Assembly: GCA_963457665.1 (NCBI GenBank)
Contig: OY735207.1
Coordinates: 50,835,909 to 50,899,908 of the forward strand
DNA length: 64,000 nt
Source of the DNA: Thysanoteuthis rhombus
Lineage: Eukaryota > Mollusca > Cephalopoda > Oegopsida > Thysanoteuthidae
Direction of reading: 5' to 3'
Positions 22,541 to 33,909 of the stretch are shown piece by piece; within the stretch, counting starts at the first letter, position 1; every line of letters begins with the position of its first letter. The notes below the pieces were generated by a model. That model searched no databases and was not told where the DNA came from. It worked only from the letters and a program-made list of their open reading frames with translations. A program made the translations under genes and the position numbers.

Positions 22541-22814
22541 ATCTAAACCAATGTTTTTATTTTTATTAATAAAAGCAGAGGTTATATTCATTGAAATCAA
22601 GTAGAGCATGTTATCAAAACATGGTCATGTGAGATTTATTCCGAGCAACTTTTATGGGTATCATTTACAAATATTCGCCCAGGGTTTTATGAAATTTTAT
22701 TCCAAATTAAATATCCAGGCCAATATTTGTTAATACAGCATCATGAAATTGCTTGGCAATAAAACTTTTCAAGAGGCAAAACAATAATAGATTTATCTAT
22801 TATATCTAACTACA

Positions 22815-22935
22815 TTGAAGAAATCTGTGTGTGTATGCATTGCAATAACTCAACAACTGGCCAGTGTATGAAGTTGACTTCTGCCAGTCAGCACAAAATT
22901 ATGGCAGGCTGCTCCACACATCATGTGCCCCAGTT
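22815..22935 (+). pseudogene. Family B repeat, copy 2 (short)
   Basis: Holds the 'aactcaacaactggccagtg' block joined directly to 'aattatggcaggctgctccac', so the middle of the family B unit is missing. No useful frame remains. Confidence 0.5.
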
Positions 22936-23064
22936 ATTTTACAATGGTCGACTTTTTATTGAACCACTTCTTTCTTGAACTTATGACTTTACCAGTGTCT
23001 AAAATGGTTCCTGTAGGCCCCAAATAGAATATGTGTACAGAATTCATGTACGGTTTCCCCTTCT

Positions 23065-23066
<2 letters not shown>

Positions 23067-23097
<31 letters not shown>
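23067..23097. repeat. Poly-A tract
   Basis: About 31 A in a row. Confidence 0.95.
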
Positions 23098-23104
<7 letters not shown>

Positions 23105-23108
<4 letters not shown>

Positions 23109-23235
23109 GGGTCAGTGTTCACCTTAACCCCTATAATAAAGATCTGATTTTTATCCGTAATACTAAAAGTCTGATTGCCCCAACTGAATTTGGCATGTAT
23201 ACACAATGGACCTAGGGGAAGATTTTAAAGTAAAA
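23105..23235 (+). repeat. Repeat D, copy 1
   Basis: 'gaatttggcatgtatacaca' followed by 'atggacctagggg' and 'aaagtaaaat' matches the copies at 25025 and 25820. Confidence 0.5.
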
Positions 23236-23845
23236 TATTTTCAACATTATGAGGCCAACTAGTCAGTTGCATTTCCATTTTTCTAATAGGGATTTTTTAT
23301 TGGTGGGGAAGAAATCTCAGGACTCGTCAGTTTTTCCCAATTGATATAATCATTGCATGAGGTTTTGTCAGACTATTTTCCTAATCTACACGGTCCTTTT
23401 TTTTTTCAAACTCTCCCGCCTTCTTAGGGTGATCGCTGTTCTGCAGGGATTAATTTTTTTAAAAACTCACGCTCCTCTGAGATTTCAATATCTTTAACTT
23501 TGAGATTGAAGGGTGTGAGTAAAGAAATTGAATTAAAAATAGTTGAAATTAACAGAGTTAAAGTTTAAAAAGTGTAATTAACAAAACATAGTAATTCATA
23601 GAGTCAAAACTTACAGTCTGCATCAAGATATTACGAATGGAACAATTTATTACGCCGGCTTCTGTTGCCCTCTCTCAATTAATTTCAAGTGTAGCATTTT
23701 GGCTCTGAGAGCTATCTGAAAGTCATGTTGGCAGTACGACGGAAAAAAAGAAAAAGTTTGTTTGCCATCCCCTTGTATGTATGCACCATAGGCTAAAGCA
23801 GTCGTCCTTAACCTAAGTAACTTGGGTTGGTCAGTGAATCAATAT

Positions 23846-24071
23846 TACATTTTTCATGCAACCTCAGAAACTACGCATTAAATGTAATTAATTGGGTTGG
23901 GATGGGAAAGATTGTTGCAGGGTATGAAAAAAAAAAAATGAAAAAAAATTTGAAAACTTAGCACTATAAATCCTTTACTGACACTTGACAACTAATTAAT
24001 CTAATTAATTAATATTTAATATTCTGCTGAATTTACTTCTCTGAAGCCATTTAAATATCTTATGCCAATTA
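23846..24071 (+). repeat. Tandem duplication unit 1
   Basis: Carries 'cctcagaaactacgcattaa', 'atgtaattaattgggttggg', 'actgacacttgacaactaat' and ends 'tatgccaattatta'. The unit recurs at 24566-24773. Confidence 0.75.
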
Positions 24072-24074
24072 TTA

Positions 24075-24563
24075 GGGTGTATCAGAAGTATTTTTGTTTT
24101 TTTACAGACCATTGCTCCAAAGCCCTTTTCACAGAGACATCTAAAGACTGAGTCCACGATATTATTGATATCACGATTATATATATATATCATATCATAT
24201 TATCGATACTAATCAGCTATACCTAATGGTGGATACAAGTATTGAGATTCAGGCAATTTTGCAAGATTATTTCAAACTGGGCCTCAAACAAAATCTGACG
24301 GTACTGCCCAAAACTGACTGAAGGGTGGTGACTTTTCCCTTGAAATAAAGCCCAAAAGTGGATGACAATCAATCGTCGGTTAGGCAAGGTAGAGGAGAAC
24401 CTGACAACCAGCGCTCAAAAACTTTCAGAAGAGCCAGGATCATTGAAAAATTCCATGTGTAAAGCATCACGTATGCTTCAAAAAACATACGTGAAGTAAG
24501 CCAGGGAGTAAAAGTCAGTAAAAAAAAAAAAAAAAAAAAAAATGAAAATACTTATGATACACC
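24075..24563. mobile_element. Mariner-like element between two duplicate units
   Basis: The left end 'gggtgtatcagaagtatttt' and the reverse complement of the right end 'ggtgtatcataagtatttt' are inverted repeats, flanked by TTA on both sides; mariners duplicate a TA. The interior on the plus strand has 'MVDTSIEIQAILQDYFKLG', which resembles a mariner N-terminus, and further scraps. It is heavily decayed, with many stops, and about 490 bases long compared with roughly 1.3 kb for a full mariner. Confidence 0.55.
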
Positions 24564-24565
24564 TT

Positions 24566-24773
24566 AATATTTTTCATACCACCTCAGAAACTGTACATTA
24601 AATGTAATTAATTTGGTTGGGGAGGAGGGGGGGGGGGTCAGATGGTTCCTGGGTATAACCCCCCCCCGAAAATGTAACTCTATAAATCTTCGTCTGACAC
24701 TTGACAACTAATTAATATAATTAATGCTCTGCTCTACTTCTTTTAGGTCATTTAAAAATTTTATGCCTAATAA
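24566..24773 (+). repeat. Tandem duplication unit 2
   Basis: Second copy of 23846-24071, with 'cctcagaaactgtacattaa', 'ctgacacttgacaactaatt' and 'tatgcctaataatta' at its end. A G-run and a C-run lie inside. Confidence 0.75.
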
Positions 24774-25024
24774 TTAAAAAAAAAAAACAAAAAAAAACAA
24801 AAGAAAAAACAAAAGAAAAAAGAATGTTCCGGCAATCTTTCTTTTGAAATCTACAAATCTCAGCTCCATATGATACAAGGCCGAATGAAAGAGGGAGGTT
24901 AAGAAAATTGTGTTCCAAGCAAAGATAACCGACTGGCCTTAAAAATCAGCATCCAAAATCTTGGCTTTTACATGAACTTGAACACTAACCGTCTGGCAAC
25001 AACTGGAAAAAGATAATTCTTACT

Positions 25025-25245
25025 ATTATATAACACTACTGGCTCTGTTTGTTACTGAACCCCTTCCCCTAAATATTAGCGCAGCTCAACCAAATTTAGC
25101 ATATATACTCAAAGGACATTGGGGAATGTATTGAAATAAAAAGTTTTCGGGAGAAAAAAAAAATTCTGAGGGTAGGGTGAGGAGTTACAATGTAACTATA
25201 ATGCTAAACTGAACCCTCCTTTCCATTCAATATACATATAAAAAT
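25025..25245 (+). repeat. Repeat D, copy 2
   Basis: Shares 'agcgcagctcaaccaaattt', 'atactcaaaggacattgggg', 'acaatgtaactataatgcta' and 'ctgaaccctcctttcc' with the copy at 25820. Confidence 0.7.
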
Positions 25246-25819
25246 TCTATTATTATTTATCATCTATTATACAGAAACTTGCGAGAAGTAAATAAACACC
25301 CTTAGTTTCATGTTCAGAACAACCCTCATTTCAAAACTTGAGACGTGGCAGAATTTTTGAAAAATTAGATCAAGAACAGCAAAACATTATCTTTATCAAC
25401 AGGATTATAATGGAGGAGCACGCAGGAGGAAGTCCCTTTTAATCATGACTAATATCAAGTGGAGAAATGAGTGAGTAATAAGCCTTCAGTTTTTAGGCAC
25501 AGCATAATTTTTCAGACAAATCAAGATCTGCTCAATTTTTAATACTGCAAGCGATCCCTTTGACCAAGTCAGTCCCCTAACATGAATATCAGATAAGAAC
25601 TTGCTTAAGTCGTCCAGAAGCTTGCAACATGTTCAGATTTGCCAAAATACCTCAAACTACAATTCCAGAACTTATTAAATCAATGCAAAGACAATTTTTT
25701 TGCTCTTTACGAAAAGTCAAAATATTTTTTTTAATAGTTAAACCAGATATCTTTGTCTGAAACTTTATTTGGGGCGGTAAATACTCCAAAAAAGTTAGAG
25801 GAAAACTGCTTACTTCTTG

Positions 25820-26045
25820 CATGTCTGGTATAAAATTTGCTCAGTTTGTCACTGTGTACCCCCCCCCCTTAAACTCTAGCACAGCTCACCCAAAACTTGG
25901 CAGGCATACTCAATGGACACAGGGGAATGTTCCAAAGTAAAGTTCTCAGAAACATTTCTTTTCAAGATTTTTACGGGGGTTTCTATTTACAATGTAATGA
26001 TAATGCTAAATTGAACCCTTACTTTCTACTTAGTATACATAGATA
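25820..26045 (+). repeat. Repeat D, copy 3
   Basis: Shares 'agcacagctcacccaaaact', 'atactcaatggacacagggg', 'acaatgtaatgataatgcta' and 'ttgaacccttactttc' with copy 2. The class is unknown. Confidence 0.7.
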
Positions 26046-26261
26046 ATCTCGCATATGAGATGGACTGTGTCATGTCAACAATGCTGTTTCTCCACAACTG
26101 TTGCAATAAATAGATCCTTCTCAGCTGAGAAAACATGAATACATCAATATTTGGGAATCCATAGAAATCAAACATTTTTCTGAGAGTTACTTCACTTAAA
26201 AGCTTTGAAGTAATCATTAGTTCTTGTAAAGAGATTTGGGGGAAAAAACTTTACAACTATA

Positions 26262-26470
26262 GACATACCTTGATTAGTGTGGTTAATTTGTTCCCAAATC
26301 TTCTGTGTTGTTCAAAACCACTGGTCCTATAATTTGACGTGTTTTCTGCCCCAAAACTCATACATGGTTACATTAATTTGTACAGCAACACCTTAATCTA
26401 ACAATATCAAAACTTTTACTAATTGAAACCACATATTTCAAGGTATTTGTGTATGAAAAGATTGCTTGAA
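26262..26470 (+). mobile_element. pogo/Tigger-like MITE remnant
   Basis: 'ataccttgattagtgtggtt' followed by 'aatttgttcccaaatcttct' is a decayed form of the 'AATACCTCGGTTAACG' terminus seen intact at 58577. The interior 'tggttacattaatttgtaca' recurs at 62285. It is non-coding. Confidence 0.45.
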
Positions 26471-26751
26471 ATGGCTGATGAATATATTGTACTGAACAGC
26501 ATATAAGACCCTCACCCCATTATTTCTCTTGCAAAAATGGCTCAAAAGGTAAATGTGACCTTTATTGTGTAACCCAACATTTGCCAAAATTTGAGATAGA
26601 GTTAAAAAGATAAACCGGGAGATGAAATGAAAGGAATCTAGGGAAATGCGTTTTTTTTTGTTTGTCTTTTTAAAAAAAATTTTCCTGCCGAGAGGGGGGG
26701 GGGCTCACATGCCATCAAATGCGATTTTGAGGTATTATTTGATAATCTACA

Positions 26752-26890
26752 ATGTCTATTAAGAGATGGTACAATAGGTTCATTGAATGGTGCCCAAAGG
26801 ATAACGAAAACAGTAGGAGAAGACCAGACAGAAGATGGTAGGCCATGGAAGAGGCCTTTGTCCAGTTGACCAGACATGGCAATGATGAGA
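26752..26890 (+). mobile_element. LINE ORF2 C-terminal fragment
   Basis: The frame reads IKRWYNRFIEWCPKDNENS, then RRRPDRRW, a stop and AMEEAFVQLTRHGNDEI. The 'RW-(K)R--EW-P-D---SRGRP--RW-D' pattern marks the extreme C-terminus of a non-LTR retrotransposon ORF2 protein. One in-frame stop. It is 5'-truncated. Confidence 0.6.
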
Positions 26891-26899
26891 TATATATAC

Positions 26900-27990
26900 A
26901 TATCTCACACACAGAATTGTGGTCATGAATTCATGCAACCCAATGGTTTTACAGTAATAACATATTTCCATGTATTCTATATAAAGGATTTATCATTTAT
27001 ACCCTCAATATGTACCCATATGTTGATTATGTACGTACATTTCAATGTTGATAAGAACCAAAACCTTGTATCATTAGTTGAAATAACATCTCAAATAATA
27101 TGGTAGTATTAAGTATCAAGCCTCTTTACACACATTTAAGGGTAGGTAAATATGGGAATAAAACCATAAAAACATCCATGAACAAATTGCATTCCTGTCT
27201 CCCCCTGCTTTTAAAAATGCCTAATACTGTATATTTCAGCAGATAAGACAACAGTTGGAGCATCCCCAAGCCGCCCAGGAAAAATGGGTCACTCTATTGG
27301 CCAGATACAAAAACAGTTGCAGAAAATTGACTGAAAAATGACTTAGTAGGTAGGGTTCTCCAGGTGAATGATCAGAATTTGAAGAAAGCAAAAACTTGAA
27401 ACAAAATTTCTCATTTAAACTATCTTACTTTCAATTCTTGGTAATTCTATATATTTTCTACTAATGAATCAGAAAAAATGTTTCTACCAGTCTATTAGCT
27501 CAAATCTTTTTCCTTGCTTAAAAAAAGATGAAGAATTACAAAAAGTACAAATAAAGAGACTCTTCATCATGGAATCTCAAGACATATTGCATATATTTCT
27601 TAAGGTTATGTCTGAGAATTCCAAGAAACAAAATCTTCTGTTTATTGGAAGTTGGGAACCAAGATTAAAATTTTGGCACCAGAGTTCATGTTAGTCTAGA
27701 AACAAGTTTACATTCCTCTGTGTCTTGCACATATCATAACAATTCCTTCTTGATGTGAGACCCACAAGTTTCCAACAATTCTAATCCAACATTGGATAAC
27801 TGTTTCTGGCATGTGTCAAATCCTATTACAAAAAATATTTCAACAAAATTTAGACATTTTTTAGCAAGTATTCAACAGAGTTTGTATGATATCACACTAA
27901 GAAATATATTTGACACACACCACACCAACTCTTCACTCCATTAAAACATGAATATGTATCAGTATATATTAAGCCATGATTAGGATATCT
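26900..27990. other. Unassigned AT-rich DNA
   Basis: No gene or repeat recognised. Confidence 0.4.
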
Positions 27991-27999
27991 AACTTTGTA

Positions 28000-28155
28000 C
28001 CGTAAATTGCAGTGTATGAGTTGATCTCAAGATTTTTGACTAAAAATTCTCGTTTAGATTTGGACTTCTTTTATGTATTTTACATCCGTGATGCAAGTCA
28101 ACTGCTACTTTGAAAAAAATTGGGTGGCTGGGGGTCTATATGACACGATTCACAG
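28000..28155 (+). mobile_element. 156-bp TA-flanked MITE, pogo/mariner-like
   Basis: The left end 'ccgtaaattgcagtgtatga' and the reverse complement of the right end 'ctgtgaatcgtgtcatatag' are imperfect inverted repeats, with TA at 27998-27999 and 28156-28157. The interior 'gatctcaagatttttgac' is non-coding. TA duplications fit the Tc1/mariner/pogo superfamily. A related 'accatattttccagccaata' start lies at 43083. Confidence 0.6.
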
Positions 28156-28502
28156 TATATTATTCATTATAATAATATACCACATGTACTCGTATTTATT
28201 TTTGTCTATAACACCCATAAGAAGAAAATAGGGGAAACAAGTAGATACACCAGTATGCTGGTATAAAAGTTTTGTTCATCAGAGACTAAAAATATTTTCA
28301 TTCAACTTTTTTTACAATTGGTATAATAAGGTATTGAAACAAATTTTATGTACGTTATGAAACTCCTTTTGGAATAATGTTTAAATTACATACCTGAAAT
28401 GGAATTCATAATGAAGGTGTATACTATAAGAAGACGAACTATAAAAATTATTTGAATATGACGAAAACACTTCAGTAGTCAATGAGCAAAACTTATATAT
28501 AC

Positions 28503-28507
<5 letters not shown>

Positions 28508-28547
<40 letters not shown>
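28508..28547. repeat. (TA)n microsatellite
   Basis: About 20 TA units. Confidence 0.95.
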
Positions 28548-28552
<5 letters not shown>

Positions 28553-28648
28553 ATACAAATCAGGAATATAATACAATACCTGATGTGTGTGGGTTTATTT
28601 CATAAAGTGCTTGATACATTCAATATCAAGTCCAGTTAGAGTAGAGCT

Positions 28649-28676
28649 GAAGAAGCCCACACAGGGTGTAGCGAAT
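28649..28676 (+). other. ctgaagaagcc...gcgaa motif
   Basis: Lies between two (TA)n tracts. The half-motif 'gaagcccacaca-gggtgtagc' could form a short stem. It belongs to the motif group at 1501 and 16055. Confidence 0.3.
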
Positions 28677-28682
28677 CCTTTA

Positions 28683-28718
<36 letters not shown>
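28683..28718. repeat. (TA)n microsatellite
   Basis: About 18 TA units, followed by CACA. Confidence 0.95.
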
Positions 28719-28719
<1 letters not shown>

Positions 28720-28739
28720 CACACACAAACTAATCAAGC

Positions 28740-29610
28740 CCTTTTCCTTTCATTTGTAACTACCTACCTCCAGGTCAGAAGTTCAAATCACACACTTAAT
28801 TATATTGTAGTATCCTAACATGTTCTCGGTTAGGAAGTGTAACAGTGGTACATACAAACATACAGAATAATATTACAGAAGATAAGGAAGAAAAAGGAAA
28901 AGAAAAAAAGGAAAGAAAAATCAATAACCTCTTGATCAACCATCAATATTGTTGTCAGCAGATCATCTGAAGTGGGTTTTTTTACCCCACAGAAATTGAA
29001 CACTTCAACCACATACTTCATATCAGTAACAAAAAGAGCTCTATGTGTGTGCACTGTGAATCTCTAAAAATGCATTCGAAAAACTATTATAATTATACAT
29101 GGCAATGCAGATAGAATGCAAATCTATAACTATAATAATATGCCATGTGAACTTGTTTATTTATTTGTTGTCTTTCACGCTAACAGCCGAAACTATTCTA
29201 TATCATCAATTAGCTTTTCTCTATGTCATCACATGATGACGAATAAAAACAGAATTCTATGCTCTGGTGACATACTAGAAAAGGGTATTATGTAATGTTA
29301 AACTCGATAAATAGAAAATAAAAATAAACAAAAAAGAACTCAATATCGATTCAATGGTGAATAGAATGTTATTTGTCAATATGGGGGATGGGACACGAAA
29401 CATTCTGAGAAAACGACATGTGTATCCATATGAGTGTGTGTAACTTTTTAATATTTAAACAAAAACAAAAAAAAAAAGTCATGATAGACAATCCACCCAT
29501 ATCTAGCTAAAGAAAAAAAAATCTTCATTTAATTCTTCCTTTGGTTTGATATTCAGGAAGTACTGAACATAAAGAAAATGCTGCACAGCGTAATGTTTTG
29601 GATATCTCAT
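28740..29610. other. Unassigned AT-rich DNA
   Basis: No gene or repeat recognised. Confidence 0.35.
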
Positions 29611-29617
29611 AAGTACA

Positions 29618-30095
29618 ATGCAATTGCAAAATTATTTGAATACTGCTGCCATGGGTGAACGAGTGAAGTTTAGAATTGCCAACATTTCTAGTTTCCAAAC
29701 AAAAAGCCAGCAAGAGAATAAACTGTATGAACTACAAAAGGAGAAATTTCCGTCTGAGTGCGTCCACTGCATTTACACAACAACTGGTCATTCTGGAAAG
29801 TTGACATTCAACAGATGTTAGACATCACACAAGGCAGTGCAGTGTTAAGTTTGAAGAGTTCTGGATTGGCATTTCTTGAGAGATCCGATAAAAATAGAGA
29901 ATTGATTATAGATCTTTTTTCCTAGTTTTCATCTATTCTCCCTCTTGACTCCAACTCTTCAAGAAGTAATTAAAATACTTCAAAGCCATGTATTCGTACA
30001 ACTGACGAAAAACTATTTTACATGACAATTATGGTTCCATAAAGTCCAGCCCCATTCAAATTGCTCATTTCTCTGAGAGGAGATGGGCACCGCCA
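29618..30095 (+). pseudogene. Family B protein-like repeat, copy 3
   Basis: A 67-codon open frame at 29618-29821 (with NTAAMGERVKFRIANISSF and ECVHCIYTTTGHSGKLTF) leads into the family B unit. In another frame the shared words 'QGSAVLSLKSSGLAFLERS' and 'KLFY' or 'TILHDNYG' appear, which match 'QGDAVSSLKLFGSTVLEKS' and 'KIILHINY' in the copy at 54.4-54.9 kb. The protein family is unknown. The copy is degraded overall. Confidence 0.45.
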
Positions 30096-30239
30096 AGTAA
30101 TTCCTATTGCCTGGAGAAGTGCCATGAAGGAGGGCAAGAACTCAGCACAGCATCTTGACGATTTGAGTTAAAAGAAATCTTGCAATATGAAGCAGGGTAA
30201 CAAAAAAAAAAAAATTGAAACACACAAGAGAAGTGATAT

Positions 30240-30417
30240 GGGAACCCAAGTTGAGAATTTGGATCTTTGAGCCCTTACCCATCTTAACATTTAGTGGGAT
30301 TTAGTTAATTCATATGATGTTAGAAATGCAGTAGGTGAACTACTGTTCATAAAGGTTTTTGCCCTTCCCTTCCAGGAGGGGGGAAGGGGTAAATCACCTC
30401 CCTCAGTTACGCCCCTG
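30240..30417 (+). mobile_element. hAT-like MITE, 'ggcgtaactag' group, copy 2
   Basis: Right end 'ccctcagttacgcccctg' is the inverse of the CAGGGGCGTAACTGAGG terminus. The interior 'gttagaaatgcagtaggtg' and 'aactactgttcataaaggtt' match the copy at 4982. The left end is poorly kept. Confidence 0.55.
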
Positions 30418-30626
30418 ACATGCAATTTACTATGAAGGATGGGTTTAAATTGCAAGACTGGCATGGAATGGGAGCAGTGCCGGGACTAAGACAACATCTG
30501 CTTTAAGCACAAAACAAACAAGATAGGTTGATAAACTCTAAAATTCAATTTGATAACAAGGAAAGAAATATAATCCAGATGTTTTGCCATGTAAACTCGT
30601 ATCAAATAGGTTAACATATCCCAATG

Positions 30627-31016
30627 CAGTGGTTCTCAAGCTTTTTTCATAGGGCGGCACACTAAGAAATGTACGTGGCCCGACAACTACATTGGTTTTG
30701 CGAGGAGCATGTTTTACTGCTTGATCGCCATCTTGCTGCAAGTTTGAAGTCATAATGAAAACGTGTACTGTAAGTGAATGTAGTCAATGAATAAAACTTT
30801 TATATCAGCATACTAATAGACTTACACATCTCCCCTTTCCTTTACATCTATTGTTAAAAAGGTTGACCACTAGATTGGCAACTCTGTGGCGGAAGTGGGA
30901 CAGACATAACACCCGTAATGGACACATTCAAGACTTGAAATGCATCTTTGCGTATTCAGAAAAATGTATGTGGCCCACATGGGGGATAGTTGTGGCACAC
31001 GGTTGGAGAACCATTG
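30627..31016 (+). mobile_element. Non-autonomous hAT element, 390 bp
   Basis: The left end CAGTGGTTCTCAAGC and the reverse complement of the right end CAATGGTTCTCCAACC form inverted repeats of the well-known hAT type. Flanks TCCCAATG (30619-30626) and TCCTAATA (31017-31024) agree at six of eight bases, consistent with an aged 8-base target duplication. 'atgtacgtggcccgac' near the start is echoed by 'atgtatgtggcccacatg' near the end. There is no transposase. Confidence 0.7.
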
Positions 31017-31394
31017 TCCTAATACAATGAACAATGAGACTGGTTCTGTTTGATGCACTGTCCATAACAATGGACCCCTCCACTTAAATTTAAGTATTTG
31101 CTGATAAAAATATCCTACCATTTGAAACAACTGTCTCTTCCACTTGAACAAGTTCAATAGTTTCAAATGAAACCTTAGATAAAATTGATAAGATAGACAC
31201 TTACATCCACTATCAACAGTTTTCGAGTAGTGCACTATTGAGTCCTGAAGTGAGAGAACGTGAAGAAACTGCTTGAACTACACAGAAACACAAGAAGATA
31301 TTTTTACCAAATGCATCATGACCTTGTGTCTGTGTGTGCATACATATTTATTAAAAAGATCATCACATAGAAATTCAAATATATCTGAGAATTT

Positions 31395-31600
31395 TTTTTC
31401 GGCTAATGACTAGTAACTTGGAGAAGGTTACTCTGACAGAACCCCCCCCCCAAAAAAAAACACAGCTTAGCAGTTGCCATAGGTAGTCTCAAGCCTGGAT
31501 AAAGGAGGAGGGTTCGGCACGGGTCTAGTAACTCCACCCCAGAAAAAAAACCTTGAGTGGTTGCAGCCTCATGCTCCACAATGAGTCTACAGGAATGAAC
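31395..31600 (+). mobile_element. SINE S, 3' part
   Basis: 'agcagttgccataggtagtc', 'aagcctggataaaggagg', 'tctagtaactccacc' and 'gttgcagcctcatgctccac' match the copy at 39990-40305. Confidence 0.6.
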
Positions 31601-32372
31601 AAAATAAACAACCACTTACACACATGCACAGATACACGTATAGACGCAGACGCAGACGCAAACGCACACACACACACACATACAGAGTAGAAATAGAATA
31701 TTCTCACGCTAAACGAGAGTGAGACACGAACGAGAAAAAGTTTGAATTTCCTTTTTCTTTTTGAGATAAAGTCAAGTACAAAAATTCTTGTGCACAGGGG
31801 GGGAAAAAAAAAAGCTATGATTGTTTTACTTTGTTTGCAAGAGAAATTTCCCAGATTGAAATCCCACACTCTTATTGTTCAATGGAGTGTTGAGGAGAGT
31901 ACTACATATAGTAATCCCCGTTTTGCAGCTGGGCTGTTGTTACTGAAAAAAAACAAAAAAAACAGCGCTGTCGTCAAGTAGATGAGGCAGACAATTGTTG
32001 CTTTTATTTTCCCTTTGACAATAAACTCATAAAAGAATAGTGAAGAGAAGATTTCAAGTGTGTGGATGAGAGAGAAAGAAAGAAAGAATGAGAGAAAACA
32101 ACTCATTGACTTTTATCTATCTAATAGACAATCCTCATTATTGTACAAGTGGGTGTTGTTTTTTTGCCTATCCTGCTCAAGTCAAGATGTTCTCTTGTCA
32201 CAACTTCCAGGTCAAAACTTGCGGGTAAAGCTCAGTAAGAATACAGAGCATAGTTGCATTTGCGTGCATACACACATGTTTCACAACCAGAGCACAAAGG
32301 AAATTAATGTGTGTATAATGGCTTAATTACCTAAAATAATGAAGTAATTAATAATTATACTTTTGAGTATAT

Positions 32373-32817
32373 CAGGTCCGGTTAGTCACTCAATAGAAAC
32401 CATTATGTGACCAACAAGTCTCGGCAGCATCCTGTATTAGGGGCGATCAATTGAAACATTTGAGAAAGGAGTGATCAATGAATAGATTATTTCTCTCATC
32501 TTTCATTGGTCCGAGATCACTAAAAGAGTTTGAATTCTAAAAACCGAGAGTGAATGCTGACAGACGCAGACTAAGGGATCAATTTACATTTTAAATTGAA
32601 TCCCCAACAAAAAAACATACATCGGGGAAAATCCCTCCCCTCTTTAAAAGAAAAAAAAAAAGCATCTCTTCTAGACATAGTGAAAAAGGAATGAATGTTC
32701 AAATTTTCAGTTCTATAGCTCCACTGGTGAAGCTTGCACACATGATGGATAAATAGCCAGCCAAACTTGCTTAAAAACTGAAGACACCTATGTTGACAGT
32801 TTTGGTTGACGAATTCT
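32373..32817 (+). repeat. Family A repeat, copy 4 (full length)
   Basis: Starts 'caggtccggttagtcactca' and ends 'gttgacagttttggttgacg'. All landmarks are present, including 'ggcagcatcctgtatt', 'gtgatcaatgaatagattat', 'tgaatgctgacagacgcaga' and 'tcagttctatagctccac'. This is one of the longest copies and a good reference for the family. Confidence 0.75.
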
Positions 32818-33204
32818 TATATTACAAATATACTAATTGAAATTAATTGCTTGTCGGTTATTCAGACTGCATTTGTACATCACTAATTTTCTATTACTGT
32901 TCAGCCATGTTTGGTAGACAGTGTTAATATTGTGAAAGTTCACTAAGATCTGTTTCAAATTCGGTAGATAGGTTACTGAGTTTTTATCTAAAAGATACAG
33001 ATTCAACACCTCAAATTCAAAAGAAATGAAGGTCGTGAAGTGCAAAAGAACTGAAAGTTTGTTTAAAGTTGAATGGCTCGACAAAATAGTAGAAACTGCT
33101 ACGGGGAAGAAAGAAATTGCACAAGATAAGATTTTTGAGCACACTGACAACTAAAAATCAGAAGGAACATTGTTCACAACCTATGGTGATAGCATCTTCA
33201 ATGT

Positions 33205-33450
33205 AGAAGAGTTGTGGGTGGCATTTTTCTTGGAGCACTTATCTCCTTTCCAAGCAACAAGCAACAGGTTGTATTGTATTGGGTTATATGGCAGCAGCAG
33301 CAGGGAACAGTCCCTGACTTGACCTTTAGGAGGGGTGAATTAAAGTCTTTCCCAAGGGTGTTAGTGCAAAGTAAACCGAATACTAACTCATCTGATATTT
33401 GAACTTGGTTCACCAATTCCATTTTCCCTGCTGTTAACTTTAGGCCGATT
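33205..33450 (-). mobile_element. SINE S, minus copy
   Basis: The reverse complement contains 'ggaattggtgaaccaagttc' (B-box region), 'tactttgcactaacaccctt' and 'gggaaagactttaattcacc', in the order of family S. Confidence 0.6.
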
Positions 33451-33909
33451 CCACACTCCCATAGGGCAAGTATGAATATGAGATTGTTACATATGAAATG
33501 TATTTTTTCCTCCACATCATACAGAATAATGCTATGAGTGAAAGATTTTATGAATTTTGTAAATGCATCTTCTTTAAGATTCAAGGTAAATAGAGATATT
33601 CATTAATAGGGGTTGTTGAGTCCTTAAGAGCGATGGTGTTTACCCAAGAATTTAAGACAACACAGTTCAAATGGCTGATGATATGAATTTTCTAGGTTAA
33701 TCTGTCGAAGGCAAAGGTTTAAAATCAGATTTTTTCTCCTCCAATACATAAAAAGAGAGAACTGACCACCACATTCAGAGCCTCAAGGTCAACAGGCCTT
33801 ACCTTCAAGCTTCTTAATTGATTTAGTTGTTACTTAGGCAAGAAATACACAATATGCAAGATGAAGGGTCTTCAATTCTGGGTTTAGAATAAAAATTCTT
33901 CTCCAAGGT

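Noticed and set aside
33198-33584. A 128-codon minus-strand frame
   Set aside because: Much of it overlaps a minus-strand SINE S copy; the rest has no motif.
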